Part shown: positions 1-8,679 of the stretch, piece after piece
Layout of the letters: the number at the start of each line of letters is the position of its first letter
How positions within the stretch are numbered: position 1 is the first letter of the stretch
NCBI RefSeq assembly: GCF_024138165.1
Contig: NZ_CP100000.1
Coordinates: 3,658,001-3,722,000, forward strand
Reading direction: 5' to 3'
Length of the DNA stretch: 64,000 nt
Source: Halorussus vallis
GTDB lineage: Archaea > Halobacteriota > Halobacteria > Halobacteriales > Haladaptataceae
The notes under the pieces: model-generated
Databases searched by the model: none
What the model saw: the letters and a program-made list of their open reading frames with translations, nothing else
Told to the model about the DNA's origin: nothing
Translations under genes and position numbers: made by a program

Positions 1-96
1 CCGGCCCGCATCACCGCCGTACCGCCGGAGGAAGCACGACGGTACGAGTGTCTACGGTATCACCGAGACGGCCGCGGTTCGGCGGCGTCCGACCGG

Positions 97-1380
97 TCAG
101 GGTCGCCGCTCCGCGATTTCCTCCACCGCGCCGGCCAGCACGTCGACGCCGATAGCGATCGACGCCTCGTCCACGTCGAACGTGGCGGTGTGGTGGCCGC
201 CGGGGTGGTCGGTGCCGACGCCGACGTAGGCGGCGAGGCCGCCGTTCTCCTGGACCGCCCGCATCAGGTAGGTCGCGTCCTCGCTCCCCCCGAGGTCGTC
301 GCGCTCGACCACGTTCTCGACACCGTCGGTTTCGCCCGCGACCTCGCCCACCGCGTCGACGAGCGCCTGGTCGCTTTCGGCGCTCGGCGCCTCCCCGTTC
401 GTGGTCCGCTCGACCGTACAACCGTGCATCTCCGCGGCAGCGTCGAGCGCGCGCTCGGCGCGGTCTTTCATGTAGTCTTTGAGTTCGGTCGTCTCGCCCC
501 GGACCTCGCCCTCGATGAACGCCTGCTCCGGGACGATGTTGGTCGCGGTGCCGCCGCCGACCTGGCCCGCGTTGACGCGGGTCGCGCCGTCCTCGTGGCG
601 CGGGATGGCGTAGAGGTTCTGGACCGCGGTCGCCATCGCCTGGACGGCGTTCTCGCCCTCGTTGGGCTGACCGCCCGCGTGGGCCGGTTCGCCCGAGAAC
701 TCCGCCCGGAAGTGACTCACCGCGAGGAAGCCGTCGAGTCCCGCGACGATCTCGCCCGTCGGGTGGTCGAGGCCGACGTGCGCGGCGAGCAGGTAGTCGA
801 CGTCGGCGAGGTGGTCGCTCTCGGCCATCGACTTGCCGCCCGCGATCATCTCCTCGCCCGGCTGGAAGAACACCTTGAACGTCCCCTCGAAGTCGCTGTC
901 CTTCACCGCTTCGAGGACGCCGATACCGATGGTCGCGTGGGCGTCGTGGCCGCAAGCGTGCATCGCGCCCTCGTTCTCGGAGCGGAAGCCCTCCGCGGCG
1001 GGGACGTGGTCGTCGTCTTCCGACTCCTCGCGGAGCAGGCCGTCGATGTCCACCCGGAGGCCGACGGTCGGTCCCTCGCCGCGTTCGAGGACCGCGACCG
1101 CGCCGGTGTATCCGCCTTCGAGTCGCTCCAGCACCTCGGGGTCGGCGCCCGCCTCGCGGGCCCGTTCGAACCACTCGTCGAGTTCGCCGTCGTCCGGGAC
1201 GGCCATCCGCTCGTCGGCGGCGATGGCGTCCGGGCCGACGTACAGGTCGTCGACGCCCACGCGTTCGAGTTCCTCGACGATTCGCGCGGTCGTGTAGAAC
1301 TCGCGCCACGCCGGTTCGGGGTGTCGGTGCAGGTCGCGTCGCAGGTCCACTAGGCGGTCGCCCGCAGTCTGCTGGCTCAT
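97..1380 (-). CDS. M20-family amidohydrolase / aminoacylase-like metallopeptidase
   Basis: The 427-residue product is a cytoplasmic zinc amidohydrolase of the M20 peptidase family (aminoacylase, aminobenzoyl-glutamate hydrolase, IAA-amino-acid hydrolase group), which cleaves N-acyl or amide bonds of amino acids. Visible signatures are RRDLHRHPEP near the N-terminus, the metal-binding HACGHDAH at about residues 141-148, PGEE at about 174-177 (catalytic and metal Glu), a dimerisation-domain GGGTATNIVP, and a late GTDHPGGHH supplying another metal ligand. I chose the ATG giving MSQQTAGDR rather than an upstream in-frame start nine codons earlier, because similarity starts there. The exact substrate cannot be told. 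It is divergent from nhaC, with a 175-base gap. Confidence 0.9.
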   Translation of the reverse strand: MSQQTAGDRLVDLRRDLHRHPEPAWREFYTTARIVEELERVGVDDLYVGPDAIAADERMAVPDDGELDEWFERAREAGADPEVLERLEGGYTGAVAVLERGEGPTVGLRVDIDGLLREESEDDDHVPAAEGFRSENEGAMHACGHDAHATIGIGVLEAVKDSDFEGTFKVFFQPGEEMIAGGKSMAESDHLADVDYLLAAHVGLDHPTGEIVAGLDGFLAVSHFRAEFSGEPAHAGGQPNEGENAVQAMATAVQNLYAIPRHEDGATRVNAGQVGGGTATNIVPEQAFIEGEVRGETTELKDYMKDRAERALDAAAEMHGCTVERTTNGEAPSAESDQALVDAVGEVAGETDGVENVVERDDLGGSEDATYLMRAVQENGGLAAYVGVGTDHPGGHHTATFDVDEASIAIGVDVLAGAVEEIAERRP

Positions 1381-1509
1381 ACCCGTCCGGTGGCGCGCCG
1401 GCGACATAAGTGCTTGAGGCCCGGCAATCGCCTCGGTCCGCCACGACCGACCCCACAGGCGTGACAGACAGTCACGACAGTCAGTTCGAACGCCACCTTT
1501 AGCAGGTGA

Positions 1510-1519
1510 TTATTTATAC
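1510..1519 (+). promoter_or_regulatory. TATA box of the nhaC operon
   Basis: An AT-rich TATTTATA element lies in an otherwise GC-rich spacer, centred about 41 bases before the nhaC ATG. A start site about 26 bases downstream would give a leader of roughly 15 bases, which is normal for haloarchaea. Confidence 0.6.
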
Positions 1520-1555
1520 CGATTCTCGATACAGTTGTCGTACAGAGAGCCGAGT

Positions 1556-3133
1556 ATGGCAGACGACGATACACAGGAACGCGCAGTCGAGGCGGAACTG
1601 GCCGACGCCCAGCGGGCGCGCCGGGGGCGTCGAATCGAGTTCTACGGCGGGCCGGCCGCCAGCGCGATTCCCATCGCGCTGTTCATCGCGTGGGCCGTCT
1701 TCCAGAGCGGCCTGATGAGAATCGGCGACACCACCGGCCTGGTCGCGGGGATGCTGGTTTCGCTGATCGTCGGCATGTTCTTCGCGAAGGGCGACTGGAA
1801 GACCTACGCAAACACCATCTTCGAGGGGATGACCCAGCGAGTGGCCGCGACGGCCATCGTGGCCTGGCTCTGGGCGGGCATGTTCGCCGACACCATCCAG
1901 GCCGGCGGCTTCGTCGGCGGTCTGGTGTGGGCGGCCGAGGCGCTGAACGTCGGCGCCGACCTCTTTCCCGCCATCACCTTCCTGCTCGCGGCGCTGTTGG
2001 CGACCGGCATCGGCACCGGCTACGGGACCGCCATCGCGTTCACGGGCCTGTTCTTCCCCGCGGGCCTGCTCGTGGGTGCGAACCCGACCCTGCTGTTCGG
2101 GGCCATCCTCTCTGGCGCGGTGTTCGGCGACAACCTCGCGCCGGTTTCGGACACCACCATCGTGAGCGCGGTGACCCAGGACGCCGACATCGGCGGCGTG
2201 GTCGCCTCGCGGTTCAAGTACGCCATCGTGGCGGCGTCGCTGGCGTTCGTCGGCTACCTGATCGCCGGCAACGCGATGGAGGGCATCGAAATCGCGGGCG
2301 GGAGCGACGTGCTCGCCGGACAGGCCGAACCGCTCGGCCTGGTCCACCTCATCTCGATCGCGGTGGTCATCGGCACCGCGATTCAGGGTCGCCACATCGT
2401 CGAGGCGGTTTCGTGGGGACTTCTCTTCTCGTTCGTCATCAACGTCGCGCTCGGCCTGGCACCCGTCTCGGACATGCTGGTGTTCCGCGCGCCGGCGAAC
2501 GTCGCGCTGGCCAAAACCGCGGCCGACGTGCTCCCGTTCGTGACGACGGTGCCGGTGACCTCCGGGAACGTGGGCGTCGGCGGGTCCATCTACTCGGGGG
2601 CGGCCGGGTTCTTCCCGCTCATCGTGCTCACGCTGCTCATCGTCGCCGGCGCCCAGATAATGATCCGCGGCGGCGGCTTCGCGGCGGTCCAGAACTGGCT
2701 GTTGAACCGGGTCGCCACCGGCGTCCGGCGCGCCGAGACTACGATGGTGCTCGGCACCGCGATGGTCAACGCCATGATCACCATCAACACCGCCGCCGAA
2801 ATCGCCATCGCGCCCTACGTCGCGCGCATCGGCGAGCGGTTCAACGTCAACGGCTACCGCCGGGCGAACATCCTCGACGCCAACACCTCGGCGCTCGGCT
2901 ACATCTTCCCGTGGGCGGGCGGCGTCCTCGTGGGGTACGCCGAGATGCGCTCGCTGCTCGGCGCGGAGGGCTTCGACTGGTTCACCCGCGAGATGCTGGT
3001 CAACCCCGGTGACGTCTGGCCGTTCGTCTTCCACGGCTGGCTCCTGTTCTTCGTCTTCCTGCTGTCGGCGTGGACCGGGTTCGGCCTGGAGTACGTCTCC
3101 GACCGCGAGTCCGAGGAGGTGGCCCGCGTATGA
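1556..3133 (+). CDS. nhaC: NhaC-family Na+/H+ antiporter
   Basis: The 525-residue polytopic membrane protein belongs to the NhaC antiporter family, which exchanges cytoplasmic Na+ for external H+. It has a short charged N-terminal tail followed by about a dozen hydrophobic segments. NhaC-type features include a conserved GDNLAPVSDTT stretch and a later NAMITINTAAEIAIAPY helix. I chose the ATG encoding MADDDTQ over an upstream TTG because it fits the TATA box spacing. In a salt-in archaeon the role is probably Na+ extrusion and pH homeostasis. Its stop codon overlaps the start of the next small gene (ATGA), so the two are co-translated. Confidence 0.9.
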   Translation: MADDDTQERAVEAELADAQRARRGRRIEFYGGPAASAIPIALFIAWAVFQSGLMRIGDTTGLVAGMLVSLIVGMFFAKGDWKTYANTIFEGMTQRVAATAIVAWLWAGMFADTIQAGGFVGGLVWAAEALNVGADLFPAITFLLAALLATGIGTGYGTAIAFTGLFFPAGLLVGANPTLLFGAILSGAVFGDNLAPVSDTTIVSAVTQDADIGGVVASRFKYAIVAASLAFVGYLIAGNAMEGIEIAGGSDVLAGQAEPLGLVHLISIAVVIGTAIQGRHIVEAVSWGLLFSFVINVALGLAPVSDMLVFRAPANVALAKTAADVLPFVTTVPVTSGNVGVGGSIYSGAAGFFPLIVLTLLIVAGAQIMIRGGGFAAVQNWLLNRVATGVRRAETTMVLGTAMVNAMITINTAAEIAIAPYVARIGERFNVNGYRRANILDANTSALGYIFPWAGGVLVGYAEMRSLLGAEGFDWFTREMLVNPGDVWPFVFHGWLLFFVFLLSAWTGFGLEYVSDRESEEVARV

Positions 3134-3396
3134 GCCGCCACCGCAAGTTCTTCGCCGGATTCGGCTTCCGGACGAACAAACCCAGTTTCGACCCCGGCGA
3201 GGAGATCACGGCGTTCGTCACGGGCTACGACGGCGAGTCGCCCATCGCCAGAATCGGCGACACGATTCTGACCGTCGAGGGTGCGTCCGAGGACGTGGTC
3301 GACGCCCGGGTTCGACTGAAGGTGGAGTCGTTCGACGCGAACGCCCACCGCGGGACGGCCACCTTCCTGGAGAAGGTCGGCGAGTCGGCGTACTGA
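3130..3396 (+). CDS. Small TRAM-like haloarchaeal protein
   Basis: This is an 88-residue conserved haloarchaeal protein whose ATG overlaps the nhaC stop by four bases. After a short basic N-terminus (MSRHRKFFAGFGFRTNKP) it forms a compact beta-rich domain containing GYDGESPIARIGDTILTV and a later VRLKVESFD. This order resembles the OB-like TRAM fold (G-x-G-x-A-R-x-G/D-x-x-V). TRAM proteins bind RNA, but here the fold is inferred from pattern only. The coupling to the antiporter is conspicuous, but a functional link is not shown. Confidence 0.75.
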   Translation: MSRHRKFFAGFGFRTNKPSFDPGEEITAFVTGYDGESPIARIGDTILTVEGASEDVVDARVRLKVESFDANAHRGTATFLEKVGESAY

Positions 3397-3459
3397 GCCG
3401 GAAGAATCGATTTTCGAGGGTTCGAGGAAATCGGCGCGGAGAAAGGAGCGGTTCGGCGG

Positions 3460-3783
3460 TCAGGCCATCTCGACGTGTTCGAGTTCGACCTCGGCGCGAA
3501 CGCCGTCGGGGAACTCGGTTTCGGTCGCCTGCCGGGCCACCGCGTCGTGGCCGACGATCTCTAGCTGGCGGGTGTAGACCGTGTAGTCCCACGACCGGAA
3601 CTGTCGGGACTGGTCGCCGGACGTCGTCTTGTACTGGGGGACCGTCAGGCGCTCGGGCGGGTCCGAGTGGGGGCCGCGCAGTTCCGCGCCCTTTCGCTCG
3701 ACCGTGGTTCGAATCTCGTCTACCACTCGCTCCAGCGCGGGCCGGTTGCCGCTCTGAAGCCGGATTTTGGTTACGAAGGTCAT
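3460..3783 (-). CDS. uS10/mL48-family ribosomal S10 paralogue
   Basis: This 107-residue protein resembles ribosomal protein S10. It opens with an alternating beta strand (MTFVTKIRLQSGNR), then a helix, a GPHSDPPERLTVPQYK stretch that aligns with the S10 tRNA/nucleic-acid loop (GPIPLPT-type), and a C-terminal strand around YTRQLEIVGHDAVARQ. It is not the canonical S10, which in haloarchaea sits beside EF-1A. It is a second family member of unknown role, perhaps an accessory ribosome or RNA-binding factor. I took the internal ATG after the non-conserved upstream in-frame residues. Confidence 0.75.
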   Translation of the reverse strand: MTFVTKIRLQSGNRPALERVVDEIRTTVERKGAELRGPHSDPPERLTVPQYKTTSGDQSRQFRSWDYTVYTRQLEIVGHDAVARQATETEFPDGVRAEVELEHVEMA

Positions 3784-3984
3784 GGCTGGGGGTTCGTGTC
3801 CGTCACCTATTTCGCGGAGGTACGTAAATCGAGTGTTCTGTCTCCGCCGCGGCCGGCGGTGGGCAGAACCGGCGGTGGCGGGACCGGCGAGAGCGGGAAC
3901 CGGGACGACCCGGAAGTGAGACGTTGTCATCTCGCCGTGGTTCTCCGACATTCTCTTAACGTATCACCGTTTACACTCCAGTAA

Positions 3985-4422
3985 ATGACGGTTGAAGCCA
4001 CGAGCGCGGGTGCGATCCTGTTCAGGGATACCCGCGGTCGAAGAGAATACCTCCTCCTCAAGAGTCGCCCGGGCGACTGGGAGTTCCCCAAGGGCGGCGT
4101 GGAGGGCGACGAAGAGCTACAGCAAACCGCGATTCGCGAAGTCAAGGAGGAGTCGGGCATCGAGGACTTCCGACTCATCGACGGCTTCCGGGACGACTAC
4201 GACTACGTCTTCGAGGCGAACGGCAACACCATCCACAAGACGGTCCACCTGTTCATCGCCCAGTCCTACGAGGCCAGCGCCGAGCTGTCCCACGAACACC
4301 GCGACCACCAGTGGCGCGACTACGACCAGGCGATAAACACCATCACCCAGGACGGACCCCGCGACATCCTCGAAGACGCCCACGAGTTCCTCGACGAGAA
4401 GAAAGAGAACGGCGGTCTTTGA
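3985..4422 (+). CDS. NUDIX hydrolase, Ap4A-hydrolase type
   Basis: This 145-residue NUDIX protein resembles bis(5'-nucleosyl)-tetraphosphatases, which hydrolyse Ap4A and related dinucleoside polyphosphates. The Nudix box is complete at residues 37-59 (G37, E43, R51-E52, E55-E56, G58), preceded by DWEFPKGG. The N-terminal SAGAILFR strand and the C-terminal region match the family length. A CTTAACG element about 27 bases before the ATG is a plausible TATA box, which would make the transcript leaderless. A strong GC hairpin lies downstream. Confidence 0.88.
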   Translation: MTVEATSAGAILFRDTRGRREYLLLKSRPGDWEFPKGGVEGDEELQQTAIREVKEESGIEDFRLIDGFRDDYDYVFEANGNTIHKTVHLFIAQSYEASAELSHEHRDHQWRDYDQAINTITQDGPRDILEDAHEFLDEKKENGGL

Positions 4423-4516
4423 CCGACCGCCCGTTTCGTCCGCCCGCCCCGCCGAGCGACCGCTTCGGCGACTTTCGAGCGACCGCACCCGCGACTCTCG
4501 GAGCGACCGCTTCGGC

Positions 4517-4550
4517 GGCGCGGAGGTCCGTCGAGACGGACCTCCGCGCC
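4517..4550 (+). terminator. GC palindrome after the NUDIX gene
   Basis: A perfect inverted repeat with 16-bp arms (left arm GGCGCGGAGGTCCGTC) and a 2-base centre lies 95 bases after the NUDIX stop and 60 bases before the next gene. Position and strength suggest transcription termination. There is no T-run after it. Confidence 0.55.
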
Positions 4551-4609
4551 GAGGACTCCGCCGCCGCCCCACCAGAACGACTTAGGTAACACCGTCCGCA
4601 CCTCCGGGC

Positions 4610-5716
4610 GTGCCAGACGCCGACTCCGAGTTCGTCTTCGAGTTGCGAGCGTGCCGCTGGGCGGAACTCCACTGGCCGCCCGGCGACGACGGGCGAGGCG
4701 CGTCCGCCGCCGACGCCGATAGCGACGACGACCGGCCGCGGCCGGTCGTCGTCGCTCGGCAACTCGGGACGAAGCGCAGGCGGTGGGACACCATCGTCCT
4801 CGAAGTCGACCCCGAGGGCCTGCGCGAGCGCCGGAACTTCGGCCGGGAGCGACTCGACCCGGACCTCCTGCACGTCGTCCGCAACGCGCCCGCCGAGTGG
4901 GCGTGGTACCGCGACGCCCTCCCGCACCCGGACTACCCCTGGCGGTACGTCCGCGAGAGCATCCACGCGGCCGACGACCGCGGCATCCTGGACGTGCGCA
5001 AGCACGGCAACAAACTCCAGATTCGCCGCAAGTGGCGGTATCCCGACTGGGTCCGGCGCATCGTCGCCGTCGAGAACAAGCCCGACCTGGACGCCAGCGC
5101 GGCCCGCGCGTTGAAGCCACAACTGGAGTACGACGTGGCGCTCGGACTCGCCGACGAGGTGTGGGTCGCCACCCGGAAGACCGGCGAGCGCGTCGAACCG
5201 GCGCTGCTGGAGGCGGTTCCCGTGGAGGCCGGCATCCTCACCCTCGACGACGAATCCGAGGCGGCCGCCGGCGGCGTCGCGCGCGACGCCGCCAGCGTCG
5301 AGTGGTTCCCCCGGTCGCTCGCGGTCGACGACCCCGGCACGCGCATCCTCGACCGACCCTCCGGCGGGAAGTACGACCAGTCGGCGGCCACCTTCGAGTA
5401 CGCCGACCCGGAGCGGAAGGCGACGAAACGGCTCGAAATCGCCGAGCGCGCCTACGAGCGCGGCTGGCGAAACTACGCCGAGACGATGCGCCCGGACTGC
5501 CGGCACTTCCAGTTGCGCCGCGAGGGCCGGAGCCTCCTGCCGTACTGTGCCGCGAAGGGCCGCAACCAGACCGACCGCGAATGCGCCGGGTCGTGTCTGG
5601 AGTTCTCGCCCGAACCGCCGCAGTGGCGGATGGGGGCCTGGCCCATCGAGGGCGGGCCGGGCAAGGCGATTCGCCGACTCCTCGAAGACCGGCGCGAGCG
5701 GGCGCGACCCGACTGA
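4610..5716 (+). CDS. DUF5787-type protein, probable PD-(D/E)xK nuclease with Cys cluster
   Basis: The 368-residue conserved haloarchaeal protein has no assigned function. Residues about 146-190 read as a restriction-endonuclease-like core: a strand ending in VAVENKPDLD (E155-x-K157), a helix with QLEYDVALGLADEVW, and a following strand, with an acidic strand earlier (D60...E65, D67). Near the C-terminus are four cysteines at about 297, 313, 325 and 329 (C-x15-C-x11-C-x3-C), a spacing that could hold zinc or an iron-sulfur cluster, as in Cas4/AddB-like nucleases. The start is GTG, 25 bases after a CTTAGGTAA TATA-like box. Nuclease activity is inferred from motif order alone. Confidence 0.7.
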   Translation: MPDADSEFVFELRACRWAELHWPPGDDGRGASAADADSDDDRPRPVVVARQLGTKRRRWDTIVLEVDPEGLRERRNFGRERLDPDLLHVVRNAPAEWAWYRDALPHPDYPWRYVRESIHAADDRGILDVRKHGNKLQIRRKWRYPDWVRRIVAVENKPDLDASAARALKPQLEYDVALGLADEVWVATRKTGERVEPALLEAVPVEAGILTLDDESEAAAGGVARDAASVEWFPRSLAVDDPGTRILDRPSGGKYDQSAATFEYADPERKATKRLEIAERAYERGWRNYAETMRPDCRHFQLRREGRSLLPYCAAKGRNQTDRECAGSCLEFSPEPPQWRMGAWPIEGGPGKAIRRLLEDRRERARPD

Positions 5717-5789
5717 GTCGCCGAGCGCGACTCGTTTCCACCGTCACGAACCGTGAGAACTATTAGTTTCGTCAGAGTGTCATCTCGGC

Positions 5790-7100
5790 GTGAGCCCTCC
5801 ATCCGTCTCCAGACGCGCCGCCCTCGTCGGGGCGGGCGGTGTCTTCGCCGGGTTCGGCGCGTCGACGGCGAAACTCGGCCCCGACTCGATAGCGAATCCC
5901 GCCGACGGCGCCGACTGGCCGCTCGTCCACCGGGACGCGAGAAACGCCGGCTTCAACCCCGGCGCGTCCGGTCCCGCGAGCGACCCGCGAACGCGCTGGA
6001 CGCTCGACGCCTACGAACCCGGAGACCGATTTCGCGGCTACCTCAACGCGCCCGCGCCGGTCGTCGTCGGCGACCGCGTCTACGTCGGCGGTCCCGACCT
6101 CTCGGCCCACCGGGTCGGCGACGGGCGCGCGGTCTGGTCGGTCGGCGGCGAGCGCGAGGAGACGTTCCACGGCGCGGCCTACGCCGGCGGCCGCCTGTTC
6201 GTCTCGACGCGGCGAGGGACGTCCTCGACGCCCGGCGTCACGTCGTTCGACGCGGCCCCCGACGCCGAAGCGCGCTCGCGGCGGCGGTGGCGGACGAGAC
6301 TCGACCACAGGGGCGTCCAGGCCCCGCTGGTCGCCGGCGACGCCGTCTACGTCCCGACGCTCGACTACCTCTTCGCGCTCGACCGTGACTCGGGTCGGCG
6401 GCGGTGGCGACTCGAAGTGAGCCACCCACGCGCCCGCCCCGCGGTCACCGACGGTGCACTCTACGTGCCTCGGGGCTGGAAGGGCCTGTTCGCCTGCGAC
6501 CGCCGCCGGGATATGTTCACCGCGATGGTCGGCGACCCGCCGCGGACGCGCTGGCGCTTTCGACACCAGGAGGACGTCGCTCCCGCGCCGGCGGTCGGCG
6601 GTGGACTGGTCTTCGTCCCCGAAACCGAAGAGTGGTACCCCGGCGGCGACGACGACACCGGCAAACTCGCCGCGGTCGGGACCGACGGCGCAGTCCGGTG
6701 GCGCGAACCGGTCGGCTCGTTCGGCACCACCCCGGTCGTCGCCGGCGACGCGGTGTTCTACAAGGCCGGCGCGAACGTCGAGAAGATAGACCACGGCGAC
6801 TGGGTCGAACCCCGGTCGGACGCCCGCGTCGTCGCCTTCGACCCCGCCGACGGAACCCGGCGGTGGACCCGGGAGTTCCCGGACCTCGGAAGCTGGCGAA
6901 TCGCGCCCGTCTCGGACGGCGAGCGCCTCTACGTCCCGCTGTACGACAGCCAGTCCGGAAGCGAACTGGTCGCGCTCGACGCCGCCACCGGCGAAACCCG
7001 GTGGCGGCTGAAACTCGACGCGCCGGCGTACCACCTCGCGCTCGCGGGCGAGATGCTGTACGTCAGCACGTACGACGGGACGCTGCTGGCGCTCTCGTGA
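5790..7100 (+). CDS. Exported PQQ-like beta-propeller repeat protein
   Basis: The 436-residue protein opens with a Tat-like signal (SRRAALVGAGGVFAGFGAS) and continues with repeated blade motifs of the PQQ/quinoprotein type, such as VYVGGPDLSAHRVGDGRAVW, ALDRDSGRRRWRLEV and ALDAATGETRWRLKL. About seven blades are visible, so it forms a WD-like or BamB-like propeller outside the membrane. No enzymatic residues can be assigned. Its GTG start lies 26 bases after a TATTAG box, consistent with a leaderless transcript. Confidence 0.85.
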   Translation: MSPPSVSRRAALVGAGGVFAGFGASTAKLGPDSIANPADGADWPLVHRDARNAGFNPGASGPASDPRTRWTLDAYEPGDRFRGYLNAPAPVVVGDRVYVGGPDLSAHRVGDGRAVWSVGGEREETFHGAAYAGGRLFVSTRRGTSSTPGVTSFDAAPDAEARSRRRWRTRLDHRGVQAPLVAGDAVYVPTLDYLFALDRDSGRRRWRLEVSHPRARPAVTDGALYVPRGWKGLFACDRRRDMFTAMVGDPPRTRWRFRHQEDVAPAPAVGGGLVFVPETEEWYPGGDDDTGKLAAVGTDGAVRWREPVGSFGTTPVVAGDAVFYKAGANVEKIDHGDWVEPRSDARVVAFDPADGTRRWTREFPDLGSWRIAPVSDGERLYVPLYDSQSGSELVALDAATGETRWRLKLDAPAYHLALAGEMLYVSTYDGTLLALS

Positions 7101-7163
7101 GCGTCTTCGCGGAAGCGGGCCTCACGTCCGAACGTCGGGAGAGAAAAGTCGCGAGCAGACCGC

Positions 7164-7664
7164 TCAGTCCGAAACTTGCACTTCGACCTCGTCGCGCTCG
7201 ACCGCCAGTTTGAACGTCGGCACGGTCCGGTAGATCACCTCGATTACGCCCTTGCGCCGGAGGCTCTGGAGGGCCTTCCGGACGTCCTCGGCCTCGGGGT
7301 CGACGCCGAACTCCTCGCGGACCTTCTGGAGGACCGACACCACGCTCTCGGACTCCTCGTCCGGGCCGGCGACCACGTCGAACACCTGCTTCTGGAGTTC
7401 GGGCACGCGGATGACCTCCGGGATGCCATCGTCCTCGTCGGCGACGAGGCCGGGGTCGACGTCGACGAGCTCGGCCGCCTCCTTGTTCGCGCGGATGAGG
7501 CTGTTGTCGTCGCGGTAGTAGTACTCCTTGAGTTCGTTTTCGAGGTACTGGTGGACCTCGCTGCCGCTTTCGAGGCCCCACCGCTCCTGCAGTTCCGCGT
7601 TCTTGGTCGGCTGTAGCTCCACCAGATCCGCCAGCCGCTCGCGGGCCTCGTCGGAGAGAGTCAT
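7164..7664 (-). CDS. DUF5797-type winged-helix protein
   Basis: This 166-residue conserved haloarchaeal protein matches what I recall as the DUF5797 family. The N-terminus (LADLVELQPTKNAELQERWG) reads as a helix-turn-helix that recognises a sequence-specific target, followed by an acidic middle and a second helical unit (VRKALQSLRRKGVIEVIYRT) ending in a beta hairpin. It is probably a small DNA-binding regulator, but no target is known. A GAATATTTC box lies about 25 bases before the ATG, so the transcript should be leaderless. Confidence 0.75.
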   Translation of the reverse strand: MTLSDEARERLADLVELQPTKNAELQERWGLESGSEVHQYLENELKEYYYRDDNSLIRANKEAAELVDVDPGLVADEDDGIPEVIRVPELQKQVFDVVAGPDEESESVVSVLQKVREEFGVDPEAEDVRKALQSLRRKGVIEVIYRTVPTFKLAVERDEVEVQVSD

Positions 7665-7684
7665 CGCCCGAGGCTAGGCGCGGG

Positions 7685-7755
7685 GAATATTTCGGTTTTC
7701 CGGAAGGGGCGACGACTCCTCGGCGCGGGCGTTTCCCGGAAGGGAAGGACTATTC
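7685..7755. promoter_or_regulatory. Divergent promoters with TTCC/GGAA inverted repeats
   Basis: Two back-to-back promoters share a motif. On the minus strand, the TATA-like 7685-7693 is directly preceded by the palindrome TTCCGGAA (7698-7705). On the plus strand, ACTATTC near 7748-7754 is directly preceded by TTCCC-GGAA-GGGAA (7733-7746). Both repeats sit where the transcription factor B element and activator or repressor sites lie. Confidence 0.5.
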
Positions 7756-7778
7756 CGCAGGCCGTCGTCGTCGGAGGC

Positions 7779-8555
7779 ATGTCCGACTGGGAGACCATCC
7801 GACTCGACGTAGAGGACGCCGTGGCCACGCTCACCGTCGACCGACCGGACCGGCTCAACGCGGTGAACGTCGAGACGCTCGAGGCCATCGAGGAGGCCCT
7901 GGACGAGGCCGAGGCCGAGGACGTCCGGGCGCTCGTGCTCACCGGCGCGGGCGACGACGCCTTCGTCGCGGGCGCCGACATCAGCTACATGCAGGACCTC
8001 TCGACCCCCGAGGCGCTGGCCTACGCCGAACTGGGCCACCGGGTCGCCGACAGGCTGGAGCGGTTCCCTGCGCCCACCATCGCGGCGGTCAACGGCTACG
8101 CGTTCGGCGGCGGGTGCGAACTCGCGCTGGCCTGCGACCTCCGGGTCGCCAGCGAGGACGCCGTCATCGGCCAGACCGAGATCGACCTCGGCATCGTCCC
8201 CGGGTGGGGCGGCACCCAGCGCCTCTCGCGGCTCGTCGGCGACGAAATCGCCCGCCGGATGGTCTTCTTCGGCGAGCGCATCGACGCCCAGGACGCCCGC
8301 GAGTACGGACTCGTCGGAGAGGTCGTCGCCCACGACCAGCTAGACGACCACGTCGCCGAACTCGCGGCCGACCTCGCGGCCAAGCCCCGCTTCGCGCTCG
8401 CGGCCGCCAAGGAGGCGCTCAACCAGGCCCACGAGATGTCCCTCGAAGCGGGCCTGCAGTACGAGCGCCGGCTCTGGAGCGGGATGTTCGGCACGCACGA
8501 CCAGCGGGAAGGGATGGAAGCCTTCCTCGAAGACCGCGAACCCGACTGGGAGTGA
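7779..8555 (+). CDS. Enoyl-CoA hydratase/isomerase (crotonase) family protein
   Basis: The 258-residue protein is full length for the crotonase fold. Residues forming the CoA-thioester oxyanion hole are seen in FVAGADISYM and YAFGGGCELALACDL. The two catalytic glutamates of enoyl-CoA hydratases are present (GGGCE and QTEIDLGIVPGWGGTQRL). It therefore likely hydrates trans-2-enoyl-CoA in fatty-acid or hydroxybutyryl-CoA metabolism, although related isomerases cannot be excluded. The gene stands alone, with a hairpin downstream. Confidence 0.9.
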   Translation: MSDWETIRLDVEDAVATLTVDRPDRLNAVNVETLEAIEEALDEAEAEDVRALVLTGAGDDAFVAGADISYMQDLSTPEALAYAELGHRVADRLERFPAPTIAAVNGYAFGGGCELALACDLRVASEDAVIGQTEIDLGIVPGWGGTQRLSRLVGDEIARRMVFFGERIDAQDAREYGLVGEVVAHDQLDDHVAELAADLAAKPRFALAAAKEALNQAHEMSLEAGLQYERRLWSGMFGTHDQREGMEAFLEDREPDWE

Positions 8556-8591
8556 GGGCCGAGCGCGACCGGCGAGACGACCGTGACCGGT

Positions 8592-8623
8592 GGCGCGGAC
8601 GCCGACGAGTCGGCGTCCGCGCC
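8592..8623 (+). terminator. GC palindrome after the enoyl-CoA hydratase gene
   Basis: A perfect inverted repeat with 15-bp arms (GGCGCGGACGCCGAC) and a 2-base centre lies 37 bases past the stop codon. It is a likely terminator hairpin. Confidence 0.6.
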
Positions 8624-8679
8624 GCGTAAGCGACCCTTACTTTTCCGCCGGGCCACCGAAGCCTGCCTTCACGGAAGCG

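Noticed and set aside
1-96. Coding in the first 96 bases
   Set aside because: The only open frame is an Arg-rich shadow of the amidohydrolase gene; nothing convincing was found.
4582-4594. A TTAGGT sequence upstream of the DUF5787 gene as an iron operator
   Set aside because: Only one half-site is present; the matching ACCTAA arm is missing, and the same bases form the likely TATA box.
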